Shown here piece after piece: positions 45,393 to 56,311 of a stretch of 64,000 nt of DNA. The stretch is taken from positions 806,001 through 870,000 of the forward strand of contig NC_089423.1 in the NCBI RefSeq assembly GCF_013426205.1, read 5' to 3'. How positions within the stretch are numbered: the first letter of the stretch is position 1; each line of letters opens with the position of its first letter. The notes under the pieces were generated by a model. It was not told where the DNA came from. It was given only the letters and a program-made list of their open reading frames with translations, and made no database searches. Source of the DNA: Metarhizium brunneum (taxonomy: Eukaryota > Ascomycota > Sordariomycetes > Hypocreales > Clavicipitaceae). The translations under genes and the position numbers were made by a program.

Positions 45393-46639
45393 GATTGCCG
45401 ATTAGGCTAGCCGGTTACTACTATACTTTGGTATTTTAGCCCGGCTACGAATAACAAAAGCAAGTAAAAGGGGGGTTAGTGTAGGTGAATTTATGTGTCA
45501 AATAGTAAATAGGCAGAAGATTATTCACTACTTGGCATATAGAAGGTATTTTTGTTATTCAACATAGCAATTACCTTGGTTCGTGTTTTTATCAATAGAC
45601 GATTTTATTAACCTAGTAGCCAAACTTGTAACGGTACAAGACTTGTTATTAACCAAGCTTCTCTTTATAAAATTATTATTATTATTTTAAGTAATATAAG
45701 CTCTGTTTACAGCTCCATATTTAATATGAGGATTAAGTGTAATTTAATATTAATAATTGAAACGTCTAGTTATTCTCGCGCACTTTCCCTACCCCTGGGA
45801 CAACTCGTTCGCATCAAGGTCTTGCAAGGATAATAAATGCTCTTGCAGCTCTTCTCCCCGCCAGTACAAAGTATAGGGAAGATGTGGAGATATATAAACA
45901 AGTCAAGTAGTTGAGGTACAAGAAGAAGGGCTTGGGCCCAGTGATCGGAATAGTCTGGTCTGTCTTGGTCCCGGTCTGGTCTAGACCGCCAAGACTTGGT
46001 CTGGTCTGAGGATTTCTCGAGACCATGGTCGGACCGGTCGGACCGGTCGGACCATTAACTACTATAAATAGATTAAACTGAGAGGGTTATAGCGGCTGCT
46101 GGCTGCAGTTTTGCCTGATATGGTTACATGCAGTCTTACTTTGCTTTTTCTATGAGGGTTCTCTTCCTTGAAAAGGGACAATCGGGCAACGTAACAGCAA
46201 TTGCCTGACATAGTATGCAACATCATGCTTAGATGTTGTTGATAGAACTTGTAGCCCTAAATTTTTACTGTTCCTATCAACTACAATGTCAACGCCAACA
46301 TCTCTTACACTATCGCCTGCCCCTACCCCGTCATCCGCCTGTACATCTCCCGCCTTAACGCTATCGCGTACCGCTATGTCGTTTTCTGCCTTAATTTAAT
46401 ATCCCGAAGCTCCAGATAAGTTTATACAGGACTGTATCACGTATGTGAAACGCATAATAGTCGTAAATAAAGGATATCGCCCTGGTTTATCATATATTTA
46501 GAAGTATAGTCTCTAATACATTTAAGGTAGTAATAAGAAAGAAGTGTATTACTATCACGAATATGTGGTTAGAAAGTACAAGTAAGAATTATTTATTATT
46601 AATAGTACCTCTAGAGTTAGAACATCTTGAGCAGAAACA
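45393..46639. other. AT-rich DNA with short simple repeats
   Basis: No intact gene. There is a GGTCTGGTCT-type imperfect repeat (about 45950-46010) and three copies of a TCGGACCGG word at about 46027-46052. A protein-like scrap (PDKFIQDCITYVKRI) near 46410-46460 is not recognised. Confidence 0.35.
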
Positions 46640-48592
46640 TCGGATTCATTCCCAGACGGGTATCAGGAGGAAAAGCTCTCCGCAGAAGTCGGTACTCGCT
46701 TCTGGGTGCATATGAAATATGCATTCGATGGCGAACCAGAAGCACGTCTGCACGCCTGCGTCCGCAACGACTTATCCTCGCTGCGAGAGCTGCTCCCGAT
46801 CAGGGGGACTGGTGAGCTTGACCTAGAGTTCGGCTCAGCTCTTTAAGTCGCCGTAGTATACGATAACATGGCAGCGGTAGAATATCCTCCCTCCTTGATG
46901 CCGGAGCCAAAAAAAAAAAAAGGTTAGCCGGGGCAGGATTCCAACCTACAACCTTCTGACTACGGGGTAAGAATACTATAATAATACTGGTTCGCTGCGT
47001 AGTCAGACACTCTACCATTGAGCTACCCGGCCTTTATTGGTCTTTGTTAGCAAAAGGTAGTCAAAACTATCTTAAGTACCAACTATCCTTGGGCTGTTAG
47101 TGAATAAACTGTGGCGAAAACTTCGGCGTTCCGTCGAATATACGAGAAGATGGCCCTGGGAAACGATGAAATTTCGTAACAGCGCTGTTAAAAACTCTTA
47201 GAGACTAAACAGCTTTTATTGGTCAGATCGCCATGGTCGAGGATGTCTTGGGTTGGGCTGATGGCTGGTCGGAAGCTTCCTTAGAGCATGCCCTTGAGCA
47301 CGCCGTGTTGAGATGTAACGTTAAAGTCGTCCGGCTTCTGCTGGCCTGCTTTAACTACTCGCCACTCTGTATTAATGCATGTCTCTGCTGAGCAGCCGAC
47401 TTTAAGCCCCCTCTGCCCCCCTATAATCGTGCAGAACACGGTGGCCTGGACTATATGAACCAGCAACAGCTCATCAGCTGGCTTGCAGATGCAGGCGCCG
47501 ACCCAAATAGCACAGCTGATGGGGCAAATATTGCATGTGCACTCATTGAAGCAGCAACATGGGTTGACTTGGCTGGAGTTCTCAAGGCGCTCCTTGAAAA
47601 GGGCGCTGATCCGAACGGACGGGGCGCCGCCCTTCACCATCTGGGGTCACCGGAGCATAGTGTGTATAGGAGAGGTCCCAAGCAGTGCTTTCACGAAACA
47701 GGAATTCGATTATTATTGTAACACGGCGTGTCTTTCACAGTCCAGGATGAACTTGGCAACACACCGCTGCACTACGCTGCGTTTAGATCTAATTTACACA
47801 TCTTCTCCCTCTACACCACTATCCTTCCTGTCAATAGTCTACATGGCAACGCGTTGAAATCTATTAAGAACGATAGCGGGCAGACACTGCTTTACTGGGC
47901 TAGTGGCGGTAAGAAGATCGACATATTGCGGCTTCTATTATCGTCCGGTATAAATGTCCATGCCGCCAACGACAACGACGGGACCCCGTTGATGTCTGCC
48001 CTACATAGTCCTGTCAGCTGTAATTCAGACAAGTACCTGTGTGCCGCGGTACTACAAAACACTGCAGGCGGCAAGAATTCTCCTAGATCATGGCGCTGAT
48101 CCCCTTGCATACACAGCTGAGGGCTGGACATCGTTGCACTGTTTATCGCTCTATCTAGATAACAGGGGCAGTAATAATAAGTTGGCAGAACTGGCCACGG
48201 AATTCATTGCTAGAGGTGTACCAGTTGATTCCTGGGTTACCATATTGGCTGTTTTAACGACTGGTCGCGAAGCACTCCGCGTGTCTAACCGGGACGTTGG
48301 CACGTAGGGCTCCCGCGTCGTTGAGCATCTTCAGCCCAACAACAACGAGTCGCCTGGTGTCATTAAAGACATAACACCGCTGTACTAGGCCATGGTCCAC
48401 GGCGCTGTTGGCATGGCAAGTGTACTGGTGGCAAACGGGACTGACGTTAATGCTGTTGATGAGAAAAATCATGTGCCAGCTGATCTAGTCAACAGCTCGC
48501 CATTGCTCCATAAGGATAAGCATCTAGAATTACGTATCGAGTTGGCGCGTATTTTAATTAATGCTACAAATTCTCATGCAGAGCACTCATAA
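46640..48592 (+). pseudogene. Ankyrin-repeat protein pseudogene, interrupted and frameshifted
   Basis: Ankyrin-like text runs along the plus strand in several frames: LHACVRNDLSSLRELL (about 46750), AVVYDNMAAVEY (about 46850), LEHAVLRCNVKVVRLLL (about 47290), LADAGADPN (about 47480), LLEKGADPNGRGAALHHLG (about 47590), LGNTPLHYAAF (about 47750), GQTLLYWASGGKKIDILRLL (about 47880), LLDHGADPLAYTAEGWTSLH (about 48080) and NGTDVNAVDEKNHVPADLV (about 48440), ending with a stop at 48592. Stops and frameshifts separate these blocks, and a tRNA-like gene with its T-run lies between the second and third. The number of remaining repeats suggests an original of eight or more. A dead copy of a large ankyrin (possibly F-box/NLR-like) gene is the simplest reading. 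Confidence 0.7.
46925..47032 (-). tRNA. Intron-containing tRNA-like gene, probably tRNA-Arg(ACG), possibly a pseudogene
   Basis: On the minus strand GGCCGGG (47032-47026) pairs with CCCGGCT before the discriminator A (46925), with one G-T pair. TA then the D-arm GCTC...GAGT follow, the anticodon stem TCTGA/TCAGA, a loop starting CTACG (anticodon ACG) split by an intron of roughly 35 nt, and the T-arm GTAGG/CCTGC. A run of 13 Ts follows, fitting a Pol III terminator. Against function: the T-loop is TTGGAAT (C56 replaced by G) and the base after the anticodon is C. It lies inside the ankyrin relic. Confidence 0.55.
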
Positions 48593-48632
48593 ACGCCAAT
48601 AGCGGATCACGTGGGAAACAGATAAAATTGAG

Positions 48633-48720
48633 ATTAAAACAAATGCTACATTCTGACACTGCATTAAACAAATGCTACATTCTGACACTGCATTAAACAA
48701 ATGCTACATTCTGACACTGC
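48633..48720. repeat. Three tandem copies of a 29-bp unit
   Basis: The unit ATTAAACAAATGCTACATTC plus TGACACTGC is repeated three times; the first copy has one extra A. It lies between the ankyrin relic and the 3' end of the lectin gene. Confidence 0.9.
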
Positions 48721-48748
48721 AGCGCGATGTAACCCTCAAAGACCGTCA

Positions 48749-49297
48749 CTACGAGATACGCTCGATGGCTGTAATATGCCAATGCTGGCCTGTGTGGTCG
48801 CCGCTCCCCATGAATGGCTCGTGAGTACCCGAATATGTATCCAAATGCAAGCCCGGCCCCGAATATGCGTTTGTCAGCCTCCATGTCCCGTCGCCCCAGC
48901 TCGTTATCGTCCAGAGTTGTCCAGAGTAGTTCCCCTTTTCAGCTAGGTGCGGCTTAGTTTTATCGTCCCCCCAAACGTCGAGCACCCGATTGGGGCCGAG
49001 GAACAGTGTGCGCAGCTTGTAGACCCCAGGAGATTGGGGAATAAGCTGCCAGAATTGGCCAGAGTATCTGGCGGTTGCGGACATCGTCAAAGTGCCGCTG
49101 CTATTGGGGCCGTTGTCATTTATGACGTCGAGGGACTGGGAGTAGCCAAGATACGTGTTGGTAAGGCGGTACCAGGTGTTGGGGTCAAATTGAGCATCGG
49201 CTGCCCTTTCGCCTATGCCTGAAGCATCTTGGGTGCTTTTGTCGCCATAGCTAAGGGTGGCGAATAAGATTGAGAGAATAATGGCGGAGATGTGCAT
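48749..49297 (-). CDS. Secreted ricin-B-type (beta-trefoil) lectin domain protein
   Basis: One exon, 182 aa. MHISAIILSILFATLSYG is a signal peptide. The rest is a single beta-trefoil-like domain with three tryptophan repeats (YSGQFWQLIP, YSGQLWTITS, HTGQHWHITA) of the QxW type, each following an LDV/LDT-type strand (SLDVINDNG, VLDVWGDDK, LHLDTYSG). This is the carbohydrate-binding lectin fold only; no catalytic domain is attached. Such secreted lectins in fungi bind sugars or proteins and can act in defence or host interaction. The binding partner is unknown. It is flanked by relic DNA and apparently intact. Confidence 0.82.
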   Translation of the reverse strand: MHISAIILSILFATLSYGDKSTQDASGIGERAADAQFDPNTWYRLTNTYLGYSQSLDVINDNGPNSSGTLTMSATARYSGQFWQLIPQSPGVYKLRTLFLGPNRVLDVWGDDKTKPHLAEKGNYSGQLWTITSWGDGTWRLTNAYSGPGLHLDTYSGTHEPFMGSGDHTGQHWHITAIERIS

Positions 49298-51162
49298 GTT
49301 TGTAGTTGCTATTGATCAAGAAGTCCGTGTTGATTTAATGGAACAGCGTGTTGGGGATAGACGATGCCTTTTTATATTACGCTGGATTACATTGTCCTAG
49401 CCTTGCATTCGGTCGACTTCCGATCAATTTCTAATAGAAGACCAGCGAGACGTAAAATCTAGCCTGTCTGGGAAATGATCAGCGAGTTGGGCACACTGGC
49501 GGTTCAGCTTTTGCCGTGGGGTTTCCTGTTGTCAAGCACGGCAGCTCAAGTCAAGATTGTTTGACCAGTTGGAATTCCCGGGTCTTCAACGTGTCATGAT
49601 TTCGACTCATGAAGCTAGGAGACACACCGTGCATCAGACGCGGGTATGAAATCCATCGACAGCCGAATAGCGAGCCGTACAACGTGGTCAGCTCTTGGGG
49701 CTATCTGATATTATGCATGTGCTGACTCACGCAGGTAAGCAACTACAACGCGAGCGACACATCTACTATAGTTATCCAATCAATATTCTGCCCGCTTCAG
49801 GTGACCGGAACTCAGAAGCGGCCTAAAAGCCACAGCATTGGAGGGCGACGTCTACGTTTCCTTGATTACCAGCAGTGAGTTCAAGGCCACTGCATCTTTG
49901 CTTTTTGCTTACTGTAACACTGCTCTGTTTTTTGGGCACATGATGCATTCCTGCATCAAGGAAGGCCACAATTCGATTCTACTTCCGAGCAAGAGTGTCT
50001 TGTGGAACGCTGTATGCAAATCTTGCCATTGGTCTACCTATTCTAGTAGGATAGTGCATATATCACGCACGTCTCACGGCATAGGCTAGCAATATCTGTT
50101 ACGAGATAGCAGATGCAACTCTGCCTGTACTGAGGTTAATGTGTTTAATAACTCAACCCACAGAACCAGCAGATTACACCTACGCTGGGTAGTACACATG
50201 TCAACACGTGCATCATGGCGAACCTTGGTCTAGATTTTTCACCATCTTGACTATCGCCGGCTAGTCGGCCTAGCACAGCAGGGCTCCAACGAATATCGCA
50301 AATTTGTCAGGCCTCGAAGAAAGATTTGGTTGCTGCCCAAGAACACGGCACCGCTTTTGCGAAGGCGGTCGATACCTCTGCGGCGCAGGGAAGTTGCCAT
50401 ATCCGTGATGTCCGCGATGTCCTGGAGCGTACGCTTTCTGTATACCGAACTATTTCGTCGAAGCACTCCAATTATTTTAATGAGTATGTGCAAGTTCTGT
50501 CGTGGTAGAACCTGCACCTATATTATGCCGTGATTCCTCGGGCTGCAGTGAGTTATATTTTTTCGGCCAACAAAATGTCAAACGTCACTCACACAGCCTT
50601 CGTAGCTTGCAATGGGAAATGAGCGCTTTCTATTGTTTTTCAGCCATTTCGCCATAATTCGACGCTGAGTTGCAACACATACTGCGTGGCATCGGAATTG
50701 TCGAGCCCCAATGAGGCATCGAAGCCGTGATCCAACACATTGCACTGTAAAGTTGGGTACTTTCCTTCACGCACTTAGTTTTGCCTCATTGTATATGAAT
50801 TTTCTTGAGATAAGCTGTGTCATACCTCGACCTTGACGGATCCAGTTGCTCAGTCATTCTAGCGAGTTGTTTCATCTTCTCAATTTGAATAGGAAATATC
50901 ATTCTGTTCAATCAAGACTTGCAAAAGTCCTCTGCAAAAGACGGCTGTGGCAATTGAGCCTGATTATTATCAAGGCAGTTGTCCCTAAAAACCTTTGCAA
51001 TTCTATGCAGAGCTGTCAGTCAGTCCGAAATTTCAATGCATCGTAGGAGATTTTACCCTCTAGGAACACGAATCACTATGTTATATGCTGCCAACTGTTT
51101 ATAAGCGCCAGGCTTCTTCGTGGGGAGCCTCCACCCCGGCTACCACGCGGCAGATTTCCAAG
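49298..51162. other. Gene-poor intergenic region
   Basis: About 1.9 kb with no intact gene. One protein-like frame at 50326-50508 (LVAAQEHGTAFAKAV, then IRDVRDVLERTLSVY) is unrecognised and could be a fragment. 49320-49400 should contain the lectin promoter. Confidence 0.35.
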
Positions 51163-51420
51163 ATGGCACGCTTTACTTATGCCCCCTTAAATATTGATCG
51201 ACCTAATTTTAGGCTATTTCGCCTGTTCAAAGAATCATACGAGATGGGTATATCCAGGGAGCTATTCCAAGCCTAGTTTGACCGTCCAGAAAGTATTATG
51301 CCGTTTATAGCATTATCATATAGATGGGGCGGCGGCGGCGGTAGCTGTCACAGTCTCTAGTTTTGACCTGCTAGCCACTAGATGACATGTAATATTGTCG
51401 TGCTGAACCGCACGTTATAC
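51163..51420 (+). pseudogene. HET-domain (heterokaryon incompatibility) protein relic
   Basis: The ATG at 51163 gives MARFTYAPLNIDRPNFRLFR, then ELFQA. After a TAG (51274-51276) the same frame continues FDRPESIMPFIALSYRWGG. The N-terminal xYxPL..xxFRLxRL segment followed by xALSYxWG is the signature of fungal HET domains, where a Trp often stands at the stop position. The text decays after about 51420 and no downstream domain is found. Confidence 0.6.
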
Positions 51421-52011
51421 AGAGATTCTCTCTAAAAAGACTTTTGTCACGATCAAGCAGCCATGGATTGAAGCTCTCCGTCGAGGGATTTGAGGCCTCT
51501 CTCAGAGTTGACGATGACCTCGAATCGCCCGTTTTTTCAGAGGTTTCCAAAGGCCTCCAACCTCCGTAGAAACAGCTTGGGTAGCAGCTAGTATTTAGAA
51601 TACAGGCCCTTTTCCATTGACACCTTCCGACAGAATAAACACCCTGGCGGTGCCAGCAACCCCAAACACTAGCTGTTGCAACAGAAATTCACGGGCTACA
51701 AAAAAAGGGTATCCGAGGTCGTCAACTATTAAAATGGCGTCAATTACTTGGATAGATGACGTATAAATCGTCCAACGCGACGCACAGCCGCCACACCATG
51801 GCATCCAGCCATTCCGTCTCTGTGACAAGGGCCTAGCTTGGAGCAATTACTCGATTCATCTAATAACAGGCTTTGGTATCAAAGGTCCTTGGTTTTCCTC
51901 AAGGCCTTGAAGGTCAAAGACGTCTTTAAATACAAGAAGTCGGTGAGGGCCTTCTGCCCTAATCCCGTGACCGTAGCCCTCGTGTAACCGGCCCATTTCC
52001 GTGTGACAGTC
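51421..52011. other. Intergenic region with relic fragments
   Basis: A minus-strand frame at 51595-51846 contains IYTSSIQVIDAILIVDDLG, which resembles the start of a fungal N-terminal domain but is not assigned. Around 51885-51950 is a short exon-like match to the right edge of the window (FKYKKS before a GTGAG donor; see findings). Confidence 0.35.
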
Positions 52012-52643
52012 TCACAGCAAACCTGCTGCGACAACTGCAACAACTACACCAACTACAGCCATTGCCGAGTTGGCCAACTTGCCTACACCGCCAGCTCCTG
52101 ATGTCTTAGTAGCAGCTGGAGCAGACGTTGTTTGCGCCGGAGTATTTCCCCCGGCTGGCTTTGTTGCTTGAACTTGGATGCCGCTGACAATGCCAGTCGA
52201 CAACGGGGCATAAGAGACAGAGGAGAAGGAGCATTGCGACATGATCTCGTTAATATCTAATTAACCTAATGTTAGATGCCAAGTTGAAGTTATGCGAATT
52301 ATGTCAGTCCCTTCATACCTTCTGTCTTGCGTCCATTCTGTGCGATGCAGCTCGCACAGAGAGCCATGACAGTTGGAACATTGAAGCTCTTGTTCTTGCA
52401 AATGCATTCTGCTTCAATACGATCATCGGGGTCGTCTGCGTCACGGGCGTCTAGCAGCTGCCTTTTACCCATGTGGTCATCGTCATACTTCTCGTTTGGA
52501 TTGATGTCGCACATGTTCGTTAAAGAGACAATAGGTCGGCAGATTACGGCGCATGCTGGCGGGACGTCGTTTGCATCGAGCTCCTCGGCTATAACGACCG
52601 GGGCGGCGATAGCCAGCGCAATAATAGCAATGCTCAAATGCAT
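52012..52643 (-). CDS. Secreted eight-cysteine protein with GPI-anchor-like C-terminus
   Basis: Exon 1 is 52643-52319 and exon 2 is 52256-52012, across a 62-nt intron (GTATGA...ATTAG) that splits an Asp codon; 189 aa. The signal peptide is MHLSIAIIALAIAAPVVIA. The next 100 residues hold eight cysteines (CAVIC, MC, CIC, LCASC, QC) in a spacing loosely like CFEM-type extracellular domains, followed by a Thr/Ser/Ala/Pro-rich stalk (PAQTTSAPAATKTSGAGG) and a hydrophobic tail (AMAVVGVVVAVVAAGLL). This arrangement fits a GPI-anchored cell-wall or plasma-membrane protein. A dibasic KR site after the first Cys cluster is a possible processing site. I do not assign a CFEM domain because the spacing is not exact. 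Function unknown; possibly surface or host interaction. Confidence 0.75.
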
Positions 52644-54017
52644 TATGAAAGTAGTGTCGTAGGTATTGATTTGAATGCCGATCGATTGGTCTTGGATAGG
52701 TTGTAGCTGTGACTGGGGATACTTGAATTACTTTATACGCTGTTCAGAGTTGATAATCTAGTCTATGCAGCACTTGAGCATTTCGCATAATTCAGTGAAT
52801 CTTGTATACTTGCTAATTGTGCCTCATGAAACAAGACGACACGCGTCTTTTTAAAGAATATCCGCGGAACTGCTTGGCAAGGAGCAGGGTATTTAGTTCG
52901 TGTGGGTAGTTTTCACTTGCATTCGCGAGTCAAGTATATCTTATTACGTACCGTAGTCGCACACTTACTCGCTTACAGTTTCATGCAATAGACTGACCAA
53001 AATGCCACATCTCAAGTTTATTTAAAATAGGTAACTATTGGTATTATAAGTCTATGTCAGCCTATCGACTGATACTTTGTGCTGTGTCTGACCTAGTGTT
53101 CTGTGGCTTCATTAATTTCACCCTGAAAGCTAGTTGACTGGTTACACCAGACCAAAGCATCGCCATTAAACGCTCCTCATTACTCCCCCTGGGTTCTCAT
53201 TGGGAAAATTAAACCTCAGGTACCCCTGTCTAACATGATACAAAAGTTTCACATTGGCCAAATCGTCATGCCGCCGGACTGCCAAGTACGAGGCTTGACC
53301 TATCTTGTTTCACCTCTGCCATGCCGCATCAGAAGCTGGTTTGTGGCTCGCAATGTATGTGCTTCTATATCAACACTGTTTTTGCTTCGGTTTACGGTTT
53401 ATAAATTCAATAAAGATGCGGCAGTACTAGCTTGTCGCATTGGTCTCTCCGAGGTGGTAATTAGGCTCCTCACAGCGGCAGCAGAATGGGAGGGGATAAG
53501 TGGTAGCTCGAGCATTTATTCAAAATTTGACGAGATAGATAGCGTGCGGTTGGTAGTGCTTCTGTGGCGCAGGATCGCTCGTCGCCTGCTATTAATATTA
53601 CTAGGAGTGCATCGAATACCCCGGGCGCGATGTCTTTAGGCCTGCTCCTCTGCGAGAAGGGACGGCTAATGGGATTCGATAAGAGCAGGGACGCTTCTTC
53701 TAAATGATATGAAAAATCATGAAATCCATGCACCGGAACCCTATTCCGTTTGTTCAATAGAAGGACGCAGATTTTGCCCCGAGGCTGGAAGGAGGCAGGG
53801 CCGGAGTTCGCGCGGGCGCAGTCATAGATGGGAAGAGACCAAACCCAATAGAACGCCGTAGCTTCTCCTGGGTAATTCGGCCATGTTGACCGCCTTGCTG
53901 CATTGTTAACTGGTTGCAGCTTCAGACGGCTCGCCTACTTCGAATCAGGAGTTCTTGATGCTTCTTCAGACTCGGAGGGTTTGCTGCCAGCCCGACGTCC
54001 GCGATCGCAAGCTGCGC
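52644..54017. other. Gene-poor region
   Basis: Only short frames. The one at 53235-53639 (plus) includes AAVLACRIGLSEVVIRLLTA, which is ankyrin-like, but is otherwise unrecognised. No repeat or RNA gene seen. Confidence 0.35.
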
Positions 54018-54977
54018 CTATTTACGCACCCACCAGCGCGAGCCACATGACAAGTAGTTCAAGAATCGTTTTGGTGAGTACTGACCCAAGCTTTTCAACC
54101 TCTTGGGCGGGCAGAGCTGCCAGACCATCCATGACAGGCAGAGAGACGTCGCGCACAATGTAAATCTGGTGCAGGAGGCCGTGTAACAAGACCAGACACA
54201 ATTCCACAAGGGTGTCGGGATAGGATCCAACGGTGCGGCAGTGTCTCGATTCCTTAGCGAGTGCGATATCGTCTCCTGGAAGAACTGCTGTTACTTGGAA
54301 GTCTCATGTCTCGCGAGCTGCCACTGCAGGGCTGTCGTGGCTGTCGATTCCTTGGTAGAAGACGGTAACCTGAGATGTATCCCAATGGATAAAGGGAACA
54401 TGGAGGTGGAATCCGTGGCGGAAGGAAATATAAAGTCCAAGTCGAGGACTTCTCGGAAGCTTTCGCAACAGTCCTGGATGGAAGCGTGCAGTACCTAAAC
54501 CGAAGCCCTATAAGCCGAGGATCGGCTCGTGATGCACCTGACGCTCTATATTCGAGCAGGTGAAGATAGTGAGGCTATCCAGGTCGGCTACCAGGAGTTG
54601 AATGGTGTCTCTGGGCGACTCCCCGGTGTCGCTGTCCGATGTTCGTCTTCGCCTTCTGGGCTCTCGTGGGTTATTGACACCTTCGTGCAATTGACGTGAT
54701 TCGCCGATAACAAGCCAGCAAGTCGCACCGCGCAAATGCCATTGACTCCACATTAATTACGCCCGAACAGCTTCTTCTTTGTATCTGCTAGGACTAAAGA
54801 CATGTTTCGCATTCGCTTTGGGGTACAGTACGTACGGGTTCTCACATGCCGCTCCAAATGCTCGGTCCGCTTGAATGAGCAACCGCAGTGTAGGCAGAGT
54901 CTGTCTCCAGGCTCTCTTCGGTGTCTGCGCTTGCGTACGGGATCACCGTGGACACCGTCAAATGTGGCGCCAGGCAT
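54018..54977 (-). pseudogene. C2H2 zinc-finger transcription factor relic
   Basis: Minus-strand text from MPGATFDGVH (54977) gives RLCLHCGCSFKRTEHLERH, a clear first finger of the fungal double-C2H2 type, but the final His is replaced by Arg (HVRTRT). Further on, ESMAFARCDLLACYRRI resembles the second finger with its Cys/His ligands lost. An end segment (LVLLHGLLHQIYIV...VEKLGSVLTKTILELL, 54022-54207) looks like the end of a fungal regulatory domain. Frames change between the blocks and no consistent splicing restores them. Probably a dead regulator. Confidence 0.55.
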
Positions 54978-55409
54978 GACAATACATGTATGCACTGTAA
55001 CACGGAGTGATTCAATGCTACGCTGGGCACGCTGGAATGGCAATAGAGGTCAACTGGTCAACCGGTGGAGGTTGGGATGTTGGGGTAGTTGAGGGAAACT
55101 CCAGCCAGTACTCCAAGCCAGCAAATCAGCCCAAAAGACGGAATAAAACTTTATTGGCTGGGTCAGGCTCGTACAGAGTCGTACGGAGGACCCCAAATAT
55201 CGATTCCCGAGCGCTCAGGTGCCATCTCGGATTTGTCCTGGCCACATAAGACGGAGTGCCATGGCCGGGCTATCCAGAGGGGCTCATTATAGTCCATCGC
55301 AAAAGAGATCACCATTGGTGGCGATACAGAATACTGCCCCAAAGTAACCTGGATCTCGGGTGTATCGTATGTGAGCGTCAAACCAGGAATACCGGACACC
55401 TCAAACACC
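54978..55409. other. Intergenic region; promoter of the SDR gene
   Basis: A minus-strand frame (55163-55456) overlapping the SDR start reads in part IPGLTLTYDTPEIQVTLGQY and looks protein-like. It may be the end of another decayed gene (see findings). Confidence 0.35.
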
Positions 55410-56272
55410 ATGTTTAGGCTCCCAGGCGTAGCGCTCATCACCGGTGCGGGTGGCACAGGTCAGCATCACCAGACTTCTCTTCTTCTCCGCAATTTAAAAT
55501 CACACAACCGGCGAATACTGAACCGCGTGCAGGTATTGGAGCAGCTGTATGCAAGGCTTTTGCTCGGTCGGGGTGTTCCAGGTTCGCCATCACAGACATT
55601 AATCCAACGTCACTACAAAGCACTCGTGCGGCCATCCTCGAGATCAACCCCAAGGCCAGCGTCTCCAGCCAAGCCGGCGACGTGTCTGATGAATCCTTTG
55701 TCGATGAATTCGTGTCGAAATCAACCGGCATCTTCACCCGCATAGACTACGCCGTGAGCTGTGCCGGCATCCTCGGTCCGTCCCTGCGCTCCCACCAAAC
55801 ACCAGTGTCGGAATTCGACAAAATCACCAACGTCAACTACAGGGGGTCTTGGCTGCTGTCGCGCGCCGTGCTGGGCCAGATGGTCAAGCAGCAGCCGCTC
55901 CCTGAGCACCCAGAGCAGCGTGGTGCCGTGGTCAACATTGCCAGCAATCTGGGCATCGTGGCCCGGCCGACTGCGGCCGCATATTGCGCGTCCAAGGCCG
56001 CCATTATGAACATGACACGCTCTGATGCCATAGATTACTCATCCGATAATATTAGAGTGAATTGCGTTTGTCCAGGCGTCACCGCCACACCCATGACGAC
56101 GGGCTCTGATGAGATTAAGGCTCGCGTCAGACCAGCCATTGACATTGCGCCGATGCGGCGCATGGGAAGGCCAGAGGAGATTGCCGATGCGGTCTTGTTC
56201 TTGTGCTCAAAGCAGGCGTCGTTTATTCAAGGCCATGCCCTGGTGGTGGACGGAGGGTACACGATAAACTAG
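55410..56272 (+). CDS. Short-chain dehydrogenase/reductase (classical SDR)
   Basis: Exon 1 is 55410-55458, the intron 55459-55532 (GTCAGC...GTGCAG) and exon 2 55533-56272; 262 aa. The spliced N-terminus restores the NAD(P) loop LITGAGGTGIGAAVCKAFA. Other SDR landmarks are SCAGILG (NAG-like), the catalytic Ser in NIASNLGIV, the Tyr-Lys pair in AAYCASKAAI, RVNCVCPGVTATPM and the C-terminal FIQGHALVVDGGY. TDIN after strand 2 carries an Asp, which suggests preference for NAD(H). The substrate cannot be inferred. The gene is intact, flanked by relics. Confidence 0.88.
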
Positions 56273-56311
56273 GAATACGAAGTAGGTGAAGGTCGCTGTT
56301 ACACGGTTGAG

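Noticed and set aside
46909..47032. tRNA-derived SINE
   Set aside because: The homopolymer next to the tRNA-like gene is T on the tRNA strand, which fits a Pol III terminator; a SINE would carry an A-rich tail on that strand.
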